IMG/VR virus record: IMGVR_UViG_3300043468_001223 | Coordinates: 1-31,324 of that record | From: a virus | Strand: one strand, 5' to 3' | DNA length: 31,324 bases | Part shown: positions 7,925 through 16,356 of the stretch, in pieces | Position numbering within the stretch: the first letter of the stretch is position 1 | Layout of the letters: each line of letters begins with the position of its first letter | Notes under the pieces: generated by a model | Database searches by the model: none | The model's input: only the letters and a program-made list of their open reading frames with translations | What the model was told of the DNA's origin: nothing | Position numbers and translations under genes: made by a program

Positions 7925-8154
7925 CATGGTTAACCACCGATCCGCCCATTGATGGCAGTTCATTTTTGGCCGATGTAGGGCTGCCCTTTGCCGTTGTCGC
8001 TTCGTGGAACGTTTGCGATTGTTGTTTTGTTTATGCAAGTTTGAATTGCAATATGGTAAACGGCGTTTACAACGACTTTTATTTCGAAAACGAATACGAG
8101 AAACCTAACGGCGTCAAGCGCTGGATGCCCTTGCCGGAGTTACCGCCCACATGA
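7921..8154 (+). CDS. Small cysteine-containing tail-module protein, unknown
   Basis: A 77-residue ORF coupled on both sides by 4-base overlaps (ATGA with the tape measure stop, ATGA with the next gene), which argues strongly that it is translated. The sequence 'SSFLADVGLPFAVVASWNVC' continues as 'DCCFVYASLNCNMVNGVYND' and holds four cysteines in a short stretch, then an acidic and aromatic part ('FYFENEYEKPNGVKRWMPLPE'). I know no family for it. A structural or tail-assembly accessory role is inferred from position only. Confidence 0.6.
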   Translation: MTWLTTDPPIDGSSFLADVGLPFAVVASWNVCDCCFVYASLNCNMVNGVYNDFYFENEYEKPNGVKRWMPLPELPPT

Positions 8155-8495
8155 CCGCATTACCTCTGGCCGATCAAATCCACGTCTCCAGCCAAAAAAC
8201 CGTCCAACACCGTACCCGCGTAGCGCAATTTGGCGACGGTTACAGCCAGCGCGTTGCGGATGGGCTGAATAGCCGCGTCGAAAATTGGCAGTTTGTCTGG
8301 GCAGGGCTAACAGAGTCAGACTATCAAACCCTAACAGATGCCCTGGATGCCGGGGGGGCTGTCACGCCCTACACCTACACCCCGCCAGGCAGCAGCACAG
8401 CCAAAACCTACGCAATGACCGCCGACGGTTACACCGTGCAGCACCACGGCGCGGATCTGTATAGCGTATCAGCCAATTTTAAACAGGTGTTTTAA
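8151..8495 (+). CDS. Minor tail protein M (lambda gpM-like)
   Basis: A 114-residue protein with the hallmark 'RVAQFGDGYSQRVADGLN' near residues 23-40, followed by 'WQFVWAGLTESDYQTLTDAL' and a C-terminal beta region ending 'YSVSANFKQVF'. This is the signature of the phage minor tail protein M family, which in lambda forms part of the tail tip baseplate hub that ends the tube. It is directly followed by gpL, in lambda order (H-M-L-K-I-J). Confidence 0.9.
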   Translation: MTALPLADQIHVSSQKTVQHRTRVAQFGDGYSQRVADGLNSRVENWQFVWAGLTESDYQTLTDALDAGGAVTPYTYTPPGSSTAKTYAMTADGYTVQHHGADLYSVSANFKQVF

Positions 8496-8497
8496 TT

Positions 8498-9181
8498 ATG
8501 ACTTTGGCTATCGAAACACGCAAACAAGCACCAACTGGAAAAGTTGATTTATACATACTTGATTTAAACCCCATCGGCGTATCGCAAATCTATTTTTTTT
8601 ATCCGGGCACAGGCGCGGATAACCTGCCGCTGAATTACCTGGGTCAAACCTACAACCCGTGGCCGGTGGTGATGAGCGGCTTTGTCCGTAAAGGCGACGG
8701 CTCAGAAAACCGCCCAAAAGCCTCAATCAGCAATATCAACGGTGCGATTACCGGAGAAGTGGATTTGTATGATGACCTAGTCGGCGCAACCCTCACCCGC
8801 CGGCGCACGCACAAAAGTTTTATAGATGCTGATATATCAGAGTTTTACGATGAGAGCTATGAAATAGAGCAAAAAACCGCCGAAAATTCCACATTCATTA
8901 ATTTTGATTTATCCAGCCCGCTGGATTACATCGACAAACAATTACCGGGCCGCTTGGCGATTGCCAACGCCTGCCCATGGCGCTACAAATCCACCGCCAA
9001 CGGCTCGGGCTGCAGCTGGCCCGGGATTGATTCGAACAAATGGTTTGATCGCAACGGCGACCCGGTCATGTCGTCAACCCTGGACGAATGCGGAAAAAGA
9101 TTGAGCGATTGCAAATTGCGCTTTGGTGCGAATAACGAACTGGATTATGGTGGGTTTCCTTCATTGGGGCGTAATGGATGA
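8498..9181 (+). CDS. Minor tail protein L (lambda gpL-like), Fe-S tail tip protein
   Basis: A 227-residue protein with the gpL pattern: N-terminal 'VDLYILDLNPIGV' and 'NYLGQTYNPWPVVMSGFVRKGDG', central 'DLVGATLTRRRTH', and a C-terminal Cys-containing part with C159, C172, C198 and C205 ('ANACPWRY', 'GSGCSWPG', 'DECGKRLSDCKLRFG'). In lambda, four conserved cysteines of gpL bind a [4Fe-4S] cluster; all four appear to be present here. It overlaps the following methyltransferase gene by 4 bases, so in this phage the normal L-K neighbourhood is interrupted. Confidence 0.9.
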   Translation: MTLAIETRKQAPTGKVDLYILDLNPIGVSQIYFFYPGTGADNLPLNYLGQTYNPWPVVMSGFVRKGDGSENRPKASISNINGAITGEVDLYDDLVGATLTRRRTHKSFIDADISEFYDESYEIEQKTAENSTFINFDLSSPLDYIDKQLPGRLAIANACPWRYKSTANGSGCSWPGIDSNKWFDRNGDPVMSSTLDECGKRLSDCKLRFGANNELDYGGFPSLGRNG

Positions 9182-9822
9182 TCGAGCTGTTGAACATGGA
9201 TTGCATGGAATATATGCAAGGTCTGCCGGATAAGGCGTTTGATTTGGCTATTGTTGATCCGCCGTATGGGATTGATATTTGCAAGCAATCACAGGGCAAG
9301 GGCGGGAAAAGAACTGGGGCAACGCCACGAAATTATAAGAAAGGTAATTGGGATAGCAGTGCGCCAAACAGTGAATATTTTGCAGAGTTGTTTAGGGTTT
9401 CTAATGACCAAATAGTTTGGGGGGCTAATTATTACCCGCAGTATTTGAAAAGTTCGCCAGGTTGGATTTTATGGGACAAGGGGCAAAGGCTAGATCAAGC
9501 TGATGGTGAGTTGGCTTACAGCTCAATCAAAAAGCCTCTTCGCGTATTTACATTGAATAGAGTTGCTCTATTAATTGAGTCAACGATTCACCCTTGCCAG
9601 AAGCCCATAAAACTCTATCAATGGCTCCTAGAAAACTACGCCAAACCCGGCCAAAAAATATTGGATACGCATTTGGGCAGCGGTAGCAGCGCCATTGCCG
9701 CGCATTATTTCGGCGTCGATTTTGTCGGCACGGAGTTAGATAAAGATTATTACGACGCAGCTTGCAAGCGTTTCGAATTGGCTACCGCTCAAACGACATT
9801 ATTTGACTTTGATGGTGCATAA
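9178..9822 (+). CDS. DNA methyltransferase (N4-cytosine/N6-adenine type, beta-class motif order)
   Basis: A 214-residue protein with the catalytic motif IV 'DPPYG' at residues 27-31, a C-terminal 'IHPCQKP' (138-144) and an AdoMet-binding motif I 'ILDTHLGSGSSAIAA' around residues 161-175. Motif IV before motif I is the beta-class order. The usual 'DPF.GSGT' is altered to 'DTHLGSGSS', a variant seen in small phage methylases. No cognate endonuclease lies next to it, so it is an orphan. It starts inside the gpL stop (ATGA), is more AT-rich than gpL, and sits between L and K of the tail tip module. Likely roles: protecting phage DNA from host restriction, or changing methylation in the lysogen. 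The target sequence cannot be read from the gene. Confidence 0.92.
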   Translation: MIELLNMDCMEYMQGLPDKAFDLAIVDPPYGIDICKQSQGKGGKRTGATPRNYKKGNWDSSAPNSEYFAELFRVSNDQIVWGANYYPQYLKSSPGWILWDKGQRLDQADGELAYSSIKKPLRVFTLNRVALLIESTIHPCQKPIKLYQWLLENYAKPGQKILDTHLGSGSSAIAAHYFGVDFVGTELDKDYYDAACKRFELATAQTTLFDFDGA

Positions 9823-9831
9823 ATCAAACCG

Positions 9832-10110
9832 ATGACGGATATTGTCGCCAAAATCGAAGCATTGGCTCAAAAATCCCTGGACCGCTCAGCAACAGACAAA
9901 CAAGCCGCCGCAAATCAACGCAAAGCCGCCTGGTCAACAATACAAACAAAAGCCCCTGAGCTTGCGCAGTTCATGACCGATTTTAATCAAGCTTTTGGTA
10001 AACCGGCGGCTATTACCATCGAAATCGATAAAGAAGTGATGGTTAGCCAAGGCGCTCAAGCAGACCCTAAGCCGTACTGGGATGGCAAGCTAAAAATAAA
10101 ACAGTTTTAG
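9832..10110 (+). CDS. 92-residue protein of unknown function
   Basis: It starts 9 bases after the methyltransferase stop. The N-terminal half is a charged helix ('VAKIEALAQKSLDRSATDKQAAANQRKAAWSTI'), the second half is mixed ('APELAQFMTDFNQAFGKPAA', 'ITIEIDKEVMVSQG'). No motif is recognised. It converges on the antisense cassette 2 and overlaps its second gene by 4 bases. It was probably acquired together with the methyltransferase, since gpK should follow gpL in a lambda-type tail tip module. Confidence 0.6.
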   Translation: MTDIVAKIEALAQKSLDRSATDKQAAANQRKAAWSTIQTKAPELAQFMTDFNQAFGKPAAITIEIDKEVMVSQGAQADPKPYWDGKLKIKQF

Positions 10111-10295
10111 TCATCCTGGCGCTGTGGTTGAGTTAAATACTGATCAACCGCCGCTTCAATTTGTTCGGATAATCCGCCGCGCGCCTTGAGTTGCTCTATC
10201 GTATCCGGCCAAAGCCGGATGGCCACGGTTTTTTTAGTCACATCCAGCTTTGGGCGCCCAGCCCCTGGCCGGACGCCGCCTTTTTTGTTGATCAT
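10107..10295 (-). CDS. Ribbon-helix-helix DNA-binding protein, second gene of antisense cassette 2
   Basis: A 62-residue protein: the N-terminal arm 'GGVRPGAGRPKLD' (AT-hook-like GRP) is followed by 'KTVAIRLWPDTIEQLKARGG' and 'LSEQIEAAVDQYLTQ', a clear strand-helix-helix of the CopG/Arc type. It overlaps the upstream 92-residue gene by 4 bases (ATGA). The closing 'QPQRQDD' is polar. By family it should bind DNA as a dimer of dimers and may repress its own promoter. Architecture, strand, size and promoter match cassette 1, although the protein sequences are not obviously homologous. Confidence 0.72.
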   Translation of the reverse strand: MINKKGGVRPGAGRPKLDVTKKTVAIRLWPDTIEQLKARGGLSEQIEAAVDQYLTQPQRQDD

Positions 10296-10570
10296 GCGTT
10301 TTTTGACTCTTCGATAAATCGGCTTAGTAAAGTTTTTGGACGTGAAATTATTCCGTATGTGTCTCCGCTATCTAAAAAATTATGCGTAATTACAGCGCCC
10401 AAAGTTTGCAAGGCTTGCATAGTTTCTCTTAAAGATTGACCTTCTATTCCAATCTCGACATTTTTTTGATTAAGGATTTTTTCTTTCAGATTCTCAGCCG
10501 ATTGCGCGTTAGGCATGGCTGGTAAAAAAACTGAAACGCCGTTTTTAAAAGTGATTTTGTTTGTAAACAT
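10292..10570 (-). CDS. 92-residue protein of unknown function, first gene of antisense cassette 2
   Basis: The protein 'MFTNKITFKNGVSVFLPAMP' continues with helix-rich 'SAENLKEKILNQKNVEIGIEGQSLRETMQALQTLGAVITHNF' and ends 'LLSRFIEESKNA'. I recognise no family. It is preceded by GGAGAG and a good promoter (10610-10637), transcribed against the tail operon, and translationally coupled to the ribbon-helix-helix gene. It has the same length and place as the 91-residue gene of cassette 1, but I see no convincing sequence identity between the two. A toxin or host-modifying protein paired with an RHH regulator is possible; nothing in the sequence proves it. Confidence 0.65.
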   Translation of the reverse strand: MFTNKITFKNGVSVFLPAMPNAQSAENLKEKILNQKNVEIGIEGQSLRETMQALQTLGAVITHNFLDSGDTYGIISRPKTLLSRFIEESKNA

Positions 10571-10609
10571 GATTGCTCTCCGGGTTGGTTATTTGCTTTG
10601 TTGGATTAA

Positions 10610-10637
10610 AGTATACGCTATTTATTGATAAATGCAA
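10610..10637 (-). promoter_or_regulatory. Sigma70-type promoter of antisense cassette 2
   Basis: On the minus strand: TTGCAT (10632-10637), a 16-base spacer, TATACT (10610-10615). The -10 is followed by TT as in cassette 1. It lies 39 bases upstream of the ATG at 10570. The start region 10568-10582 is a 15-base exact match to 5650-5664. Confidence 0.75.
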
Positions 10638-10691
10638 TACATAAATCAAAATAAACTTGATGTGAGTCACAGAAAATAAGGACTATTAATC

Positions 10692-11405
10692 ATGCTCGAC
10701 CCAATCATAGACGCCATCACCGCGCACGCCGCCCGCGATTACCCAAACGAGGCATGCGGTTTGATTGTCAACTCTCACGGCAACACCTACGTTAAACCCT
10801 GCGAAAACCTATCGCATACGCCAGACCGGGCATTTTTAATCGACCCGTTGCTGATCACCCAACACGACGGCCACATCACCGCGATTTATCACAGCCACCC
10901 CAACGCCCCCGCCACGCCATCAGTCGCCGATATCGCCGCGTCTGAGCGCTGCATGATCCCCTATTTAATCCTAAGCTATCCGGGCGGGGAGTTGCAAAAA
11001 TATACCCCACAAAACCAACTGCCAGCACCCTACGAGCGTAGGCCGTTTGTTTATGGCGTGTTGGATTGCCTGAGCCTGGTGGCTGATTACTATCAGCATG
11101 AGCTCGGCATTAAATTGATCGACAACGACCGCAAAGCATGGGAGTGGTGGCTAGACGACGACAACGCCGCCGCGTTTGTGGATGGCTTTAAAGCCCAGGG
11201 CTTTTATCACGTCAACGCGCCGCAAAAAAATGACGTCATTATCATGCAACTGCAAAGCCGCTGCCCCAATCATGCCGCTATTTATGTTGGCGATAACGTC
11301 ATGCTGCACCACCCATCACAAAACAATTTAAGCCGTTATGAGCTGTATGGCGACTACTGGCGGAAAAATACCGTGTGTTTTTTAAGACATCAAGATTACG
11401 TATGA
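10692..11405 (+). CDS. Tail tip assembly protein K (lambda gpK-like): JAMM + NlpC/P60 peptidase
   Basis: A 237-residue two-domain protein. The N-terminal Mov34/JAB domain has E20 and a perfect JAMM metalloprotease motif H67-S-H69 ... S77 ... D80 (HxHx7Sxx D). The C-terminal NlpC/P60 domain carries the likely catalytic Cys at C126 ('YGVLDCLSLVADYY') and His in 'NHAAIYVGDN'. Both catalytic sets are intact. In lambda gpK acts in tail tip assembly; the NlpC/P60 domain is thought to cut peptidoglycan during entry or process tail proteins. It overlaps the next gene by 4 bases. The promoter region of cassette 2 lies directly upstream, so expression still depends on readthrough of the late transcript. 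Confidence 0.92.
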   Translation: MLDPIIDAITAHAARDYPNEACGLIVNSHGNTYVKPCENLSHTPDRAFLIDPLLITQHDGHITAIYHSHPNAPATPSVADIAASERCMIPYLILSYPGGELQKYTPQNQLPAPYERRPFVYGVLDCLSLVADYYQHELGIKLIDNDRKAWEWWLDDDNAAAFVDGFKAQGFYHVNAPQKNDVIIMQLQSRCPNHAAIYVGDNVMLHHPSQNNLSRYELYGDYWRKNTVCFLRHQDYV

Positions 11406-11974
11406 AAACAATCAGATTGTACGGCGATTTAAAAGAATTTAAGCCCGAATGGCAATTGCACGTCGACACCGTCGCCGAGGCGCTGCGGGCTATCGAAGCC
11501 AACCGCCCCGGATTTATCGACAAAGCGGACAGCGCTGATTATGTGCTGATACTGCTGGACGAAGCCAACCCGGATAACACCCGGCAAGTCACGCGGGCTA
11601 ATGCGCTGGGAGCGTGGCAGGATGAGATATTGTTAGTTGTGCCTAAGCCTAGCGGGGAAATTGGGGCCGCTATCGTGGCCGCTATATGGAGCGCCGCCTA
11701 TGCAGCAACGACGGCAGGCATCATTATCGCCGCTGTGATTAATATCGCGGTGGTGGTCGCTGTGTCTTTTATCGCGCAACTGATATCCGGCAGCAACGAC
11801 GGCATGAAAGCCGCTGATCAAGAAAACCCAGAAAACAAACCCAGCTACCTCATGAATGGGGTTGTCAACACCTTGCGCCAAGGCCACCCCATACCGCTAT
11901 TGTACGGCGGGCCGCTGCTGGTGGGCAGCATGGTGCTGTCGGCTGATATCCACGTCGAGGCGGTTAAAGTATGA
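11402..11974 (+). CDS. Tail assembly protein I (lambda gpI-like)
   Basis: A 190-residue protein starting 'MKTIRLYGDLKEF', typical of gpI. I chose the ATG at 11402 over the upstream GTG at 11375 because it overlaps the gpK stop as ATGA, the coupling used throughout this operon. The N-terminal ubiquitin-like part ends near 'ILLVVPKPSGE', a hydrophobic Ala/Ile-rich stretch follows ('AAIVAAIWSAAYAATTAGII'), and the C-terminus has the conserved 'GHPIPLLYGGPLLVGSMVLSA'. In lambda gpI is needed for tail tip assembly together with J but is not found in the finished tail. Confidence 0.9.
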   Translation: MKTIRLYGDLKEFKPEWQLHVDTVAEALRAIEANRPGFIDKADSADYVLILLDEANPDNTRQVTRANALGAWQDEILLVVPKPSGEIGAAIVAAIWSAAYAATTAGIIIAAVINIAVVVAVSFIAQLISGSNDGMKAADQENPENKPSYLMNGVVNTLRQGHPIPLLYGGPLLVGSMVLSADIHVEAVKV

Positions 11975-14900
11975 CGATTATTGGAGGCAGCAAAGGCGGG
12001 GGCGGTGCAGCGCCACGCACGCCGGTTATTCAGCCGGATACCTTGCGATCTCTGGCGGTTGTTGAAATCATCGAGGCATTTTCCGAGGGCGAAATTGAGG
12101 GATTCGCCACCGCCGATCCTTACGAGTCCATCGAGCTAGACGGCACGCCGCTTAAAACAGCAGGCGTGGAAAACTTTAAAGGCTTGTCTGTGGATTGGCG
12201 CCCTGGCACCCAGTCACAAACCTACATGCCCAGCGACTTTGAGGATGCCGCCGCCGCGATTGTCTCTGTTAATGCGGAGGTGCGCAAAGAGTCCCCCGTC
12301 GTCCGCACCATTACCGACGCCACCACCGACGCAGTGCGGATCGTATTACGCTTTGCTGCGCTGTATCAAACCGATCAAGAGACTTATGATCGAGTGGGAA
12401 TTACTGTTACTGTACAGATCGAGGTACGGGTAGACGGTGGCGCGTGGTTGCCTGCTGACTTGGGCGGGCGTCAACATGTACGCGGCAAAACCGAGTCAGA
12501 ATACCAGCGCGAATACGTCATCGATCTCAAACAGTTTGGCAATGGCACATCCTATGATGTGCGCGTAACCCGCGTGTCAGGCAATCCCAACAGTTATCAG
12601 GTTTCTGAGTTTAGCTGGGAAACATACAGCCGACTGAGCTATACCAAACTCCGTTACCCTAATACGGCTTGCGCCCGGCTGACATTCGACGCCCGGCATT
12701 TCCAAAACGTCCCATCACGCGGATACCGGCTCAAAGGCATCAAGGTTAAAGTGCCGCCGCCAAGCGTCTATAACCCCGTTGCTCGCACCTACACAGGCGC
12801 GGATTGGGATGGCAGTTTTGTGGTAGCCTGGACACGCTGCCCGGCCTGGATATTTTACGACCTGATTACAAATGCCCGCTATGGTTTAGGCGACAGGGTA
12901 GACGCCGCTTATCAAGACAAATGGTCGCTGTTTCAAATCGCCAAGCGCTGCGATGAATTAGTCCCAGACGGCAAAGGCGGTCAAGAGCCGCGCTATTCAC
13001 TGGATATTTACATCCAGGAATCCGCCGCCGCCAAGCAATTATTAAAAGACCTGGCGTCCGCGTTTGATTCAATGAGCTATTGGAATGGTCGGGCGATTTA
13101 CGTCACCCAGGACGCACCAAAAACGGCTAACGAATTGTATGTGCCGGGCAACGTAGTCAATGGCCGGTTTGAATACGTGGGCGCTGCCAGGCAAACCCGC
13201 TACACCGCCGCCCTGGTGCAGTGGAACGACCCTGATGACGGCTTTAAAATTGCCACCGAATACGTCGAGGATCGCGACGGAATAGCCCGCTACGGCTACC
13301 AAGAAAAGCAAATCGCGGCTATCGGCTGCACCTCACGTGCTCAAGCGCATAGACTCGGTAAACGGATTTTATACACCGGTCGGCTGGAGCATCAGATTGT
13401 TAATTTTTCCGTAGGCCTGGAGGGTTTGCGGTCGCAAGTTGGCAACATCTGCCGAATTGCCGATCCGCTTAAAACACAAAACGTCAGGCTGGGCGGGCGA
13501 TTAAAACCAGGCTCAACGGTCAATACGTTGTATTTAGATGCTGAGACGACTATACCGGGATCAGGGTATAAAATTGCGGTTATTTCAGAGTACGGCGATG
13601 TCATAGAGGGCAACATCACCGAAACGCCAGGCGTCTATGATGTTGTGACGGTGTTCCCTGACCTGCCCGCCGCGCCAGAGCCGGATCTAGCCTGGATCAT
13701 CTACAACCCGGCAGACAGCGAGCGCCTGTATCGCATCATTGCTATTACCGAAAACGAGGACAGCGAAAACGGCTTTTACTCCATTTCAGCCACCCGCTAC
13801 GCGCCCGAAAAATACGACGCGATTGACGATCTATCAGAACTGCCAGAGCTGCCAGCGAATCCGTTTATCAATAATAGCGTTGTTCCGCCTAGCGGGCTAA
13901 TTGCTATTGAGGGCGTTTATTTGGCGCTGGAAGGTGTCAAACGGTACATTGATCTAAGCTGGGTTGCCAGCACGGATAGATTTATCCGGGGATACAAACT
14001 GATCTTTAGAAAAGACGGGGCGATTATTCGCGATATCGAATTAGATACCGTGTCATACCGCGTTGAAAACCCGTCAATTGGCGCGTGGGAGTTTACCCTA
14101 TCGGCCATTACCACCTTTGGAAAAGTCTCTACATCGATCACGGCAAATTATACGCTCGGTGAGATGTTTGATATTACCGCCATGGCTATCAGCAGCTTGC
14201 AAACTCCGGCGGGGAGTGGTGCGTTTAGTGGGCGTGATGTCGAAATCAGATGGGCGGATAATGCTACCAGCGTTTTAGGGTATCCGGCAGGCTACGCAGC
14301 CAGCGAGGGCGGACAAAAACCCTGGTTCAGGGATTTTGAAATCACGGTTAAAAACGGCTCAACAGTTTTACGGCGCGATTATGTCACCGAAAACCGCTAC
14401 ATCTACAGCTACGAAAAAAACCTGATAGACGGCGGGCCGCGCCGGTCTGTGGCGTTTGAGGTCAAAGCGCGGGATTATTTCGGTCGCTACAGCCAAGCCG
14501 CCACGCTCACGGCCAGCAACCCACAGCCGCCCGCCATTGCCACGGTCACAGTCAACGCGGGCATGAGTGAGTTGATTGTCCAATACCTTCCGCCCACCGA
14601 TAACGATTTTGCCGGGGCGGTGCTGTTTTTGTCGACCGCATCCGGCATCACGCCAAGCCCAGCAACACAGGTGTATGCTGGGCCAGACCGAACCATAACC
14701 ATCGGCGGATTGCTACAAGACACCCCGTATTATCTGCGCATTGGTGCTTATGATGCTTTTGGCGGGCCGACTGATTACGTGCTAACCAGTGCGGAATACA
14801 CCAAAACCATCAGCAGCCTGCCAACCGACACCCCGCAAGAAATAAAAGACAAGCTACAAACCGCGCTGAATGATCCCGAAAATCAGGCGCTAGTGTTTGA

Positions 14901-16356
14901 GGCTAGCATGTTTGGCATGCGCCTGGAGGGCACGGAGTTTACCCCGTTTATAATCGGCATGCACAACAACGCGCCCGCCGTGCTGTTGGATGCTGATGTG
15001 TATGTCACGGGCGACATATCAGCCAGCCAAATCAAAACCGGGCGCATGGCCGCCACAGAGCAAGTTATCATCGGTAACGGCAACGCGTTGATTAGCGGCG
15101 ATGGGTCGATGATTGTCTACAACGGCGCAGAAAGCCAAGCTAACCGGGATTTTGCATTATTCAACGGCGGCAATTTGTCGTTTCAGCGTTACCGCAATGG
15201 CCAATATTTCGAATATAAAAGTTTGAGGCGTGTTGAGTACGGGGTTGCAAACTCCGGGCAAACCGTCACGCTGCCCGGCTATTGGGACACCCAGCCCCGC
15301 GTCATCGTCTCACCGTCATCACTGCGCAGCTACGACGCCACCTGGTCAAGCAGTAGCCAAACCTGGATCGTGCGCGGCGACAACCTGAATGAATACCCTG
15401 CAGGATCTGGCATTTGGGAGTTTGACGCGGTAGCTGAATTACATTACGCCAGCGCTGCAGGCATGCAGCAGGTCAATAGTTATTCTGGGGATTTAGCTGT
15501 TGAGTCGTGGGATTCTGCCGAATCTACATTGCCAGCGGGCACAGTGAGCACCACGGTCACGATGGGATTTAGCTCGGTAAAAGGCGACGGCATATCAACC
15601 CATGGCTATTATTACCGATCGGTCAGCTACACAGTGCAGGGTTTTAACGGCTCTATCTGGTTTGACCTAAGCGGCGGATCGGGCAGCCGGGCCATTGCTG
15701 CCGGGGAACATGGTATGCAAATCACCGCCACGGTGGCGGTGGCGATCCCCGCTTCAGTGTATAAAATCCGGGTGCGGTTTGTAGCGTTTAACACCAACGG
15801 CACGAAATATACGCGGGCTGTCAATGAGTATAACTATCAGCAAAATGCGCCAAGCCCATCACCGACCACAAACAACGAAATCAGCACTAATGTAACCAGC
15901 ACGACCATTAACAAAACAGCGCATATGCCCGCCTACACGCCGCCAAGTGGTTGGGAGATTTACGGGGTTAAATATGTTGCCGATTGGGTTATATCATCAA
16001 GCAATCGATTAGGCACGGGAACGCTGTTTGCCGATGGCGTTGCTGTTGTAAGCAAGCAGGTCGGGGTTAGTGTTGGTGTTTATAGCTACAGCGGAAATTA
16101 TAATACCGGTATTTTGGCTGCTTCCGCATACAACCATGATTATTGGTCGATTAGGATGGTTACTGGGTCAACAACATCGGGTGGGATTCGTTCAATAACC
16201 GTCGATCCACAATCAATCACAATCTATCTTAGACAAATGATCGTCAATAGCACAGCAAGCAAAAACAATTACACGTTTAAAGATTTTGCCTGGTCAGCAG
16301 CAGGGGCTTCCGCCATTGCGCAGGGGTCAATCAATTGGATGGCGGTGGGGGATTGA
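11971..16356 (+). CDS. Tip attachment / host specificity protein J
   Basis: A 1461-residue protein, a little longer than lambda gpJ. It starts with the J opening (Gly-rich, then 'TLRSLAVVEIIEAFSEGEIEGFA', 'IELDGTPLKT'). 'RYPNTACARLTFDARHFQNVPSRGYRLKGIKV' and 'AWIFYDLITNARYGLG' are conserved gpJ hub motifs. Fibronectin-III-like domains follow at about residues 636-730 and 850-940, then a 'ASQIKTGRMAATEQVIIGNG' region as in central fibres. The C-terminal 400 residues are rich in beta strands, Ser, Thr and Tyr and probably hold the receptor-binding part, the region that varies most between relatives. It forms the tail tip hub and fibre and sets host range. It overlaps gpI (ATGA) and the next gene (TGATG). 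Confidence 0.93.
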   Translation: MTIIGGSKGGGGAAPRTPVIQPDTLRSLAVVEIIEAFSEGEIEGFATADPYESIELDGTPLKTAGVENFKGLSVDWRPGTQSQTYMPSDFEDAAAAIVSVNAEVRKESPVVRTITDATTDAVRIVLRFAALYQTDQETYDRVGITVTVQIEVRVDGGAWLPADLGGRQHVRGKTESEYQREYVIDLKQFGNGTSYDVRVTRVSGNPNSYQVSEFSWETYSRLSYTKLRYPNTACARLTFDARHFQNVPSRGYRLKGIKVKVPPPSVYNPVARTYTGADWDGSFVVAWTRCPAWIFYDLITNARYGLGDRVDAAYQDKWSLFQIAKRCDELVPDGKGGQEPRYSLDIYIQESAAAKQLLKDLASAFDSMSYWNGRAIYVTQDAPKTANELYVPGNVVNGRFEYVGAARQTRYTAALVQWNDPDDGFKIATEYVEDRDGIARYGYQEKQIAAIGCTSRAQAHRLGKRILYTGRLEHQIVNFSVGLEGLRSQVGNICRIADPLKTQNVRLGGRLKPGSTVNTLYLDAETTIPGSGYKIAVISEYGDVIEGNITETPGVYDVVTVFPDLPAAPEPDLAWIIYNPADSERLYRIIAITENEDSENGFYSISATRYAPEKYDAIDDLSELPELPANPFINNSVVPPSGLIAIEGVYLALEGVKRYIDLSWVASTDRFIRGYKLIFRKDGAIIRDIELDTVSYRVENPSIGAWEFTLSAITTFGKVSTSITANYTLGEMFDITAMAISSLQTPAGSGAFSGRDVEIRWADNATSVLGYPAGYAASEGGQKPWFRDFEITVKNGSTVLRRDYVTENRYIYSYEKNLIDGGPRRSVAFEVKARDYFGRYSQAATLTASNPQPPAIATVTVNAGMSELIVQYLPPTDNDFAGAVLFLSTASGITPSPATQVYAGPDRTITIGGLLQDTPYYLRIGAYDAFGGPTDYVLTSAEYTKTISSLPTDTPQEIKDKLQTALNDPENQALVFEASMFGMRLEGTEFTPFIIGMHNNAPAVLLDADVYVTGDISASQIKTGRMAATEQVIIGNGNALISGDGSMIVYNGAESQANRDFALFNGGNLSFQRYRNGQYFEYKSLRRVEYGVANSGQTVTLPGYWDTQPRVIVSPSSLRSYDATWSSSSQTWIVRGDNLNEYPAGSGIWEFDAVAELHYASAAGMQQVNSYSGDLAVESWDSAESTLPAGTVSTTVTMGFSSVKGDGISTHGYYYRSVSYTVQGFNGSIWFDLSGGSGSRAIAAGEHGMQITATVAVAIPASVYKIRVRFVAFNTNGTKYTRAVNEYNYQQNAPSPSPTTNNEISTNVTSTTINKTAHMPAYTPPSGWEIYGVKYVADWVISSSNRLGTGTLFADGVAVVSKQVGVSVGVYSYSGNYNTGILAASAYNHDYWSIRMVTGSTTSGGIRSITVDPQSITIYLRQMIVNSTASKNNYTFKDFAWSAAGASAIAQGSINWMAVGD

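Noticed and set aside
9178-9822. Restriction-modification system
   Set aside because: No endonuclease partner near the methyltransferase; the 92-aa neighbour has no nuclease motif.
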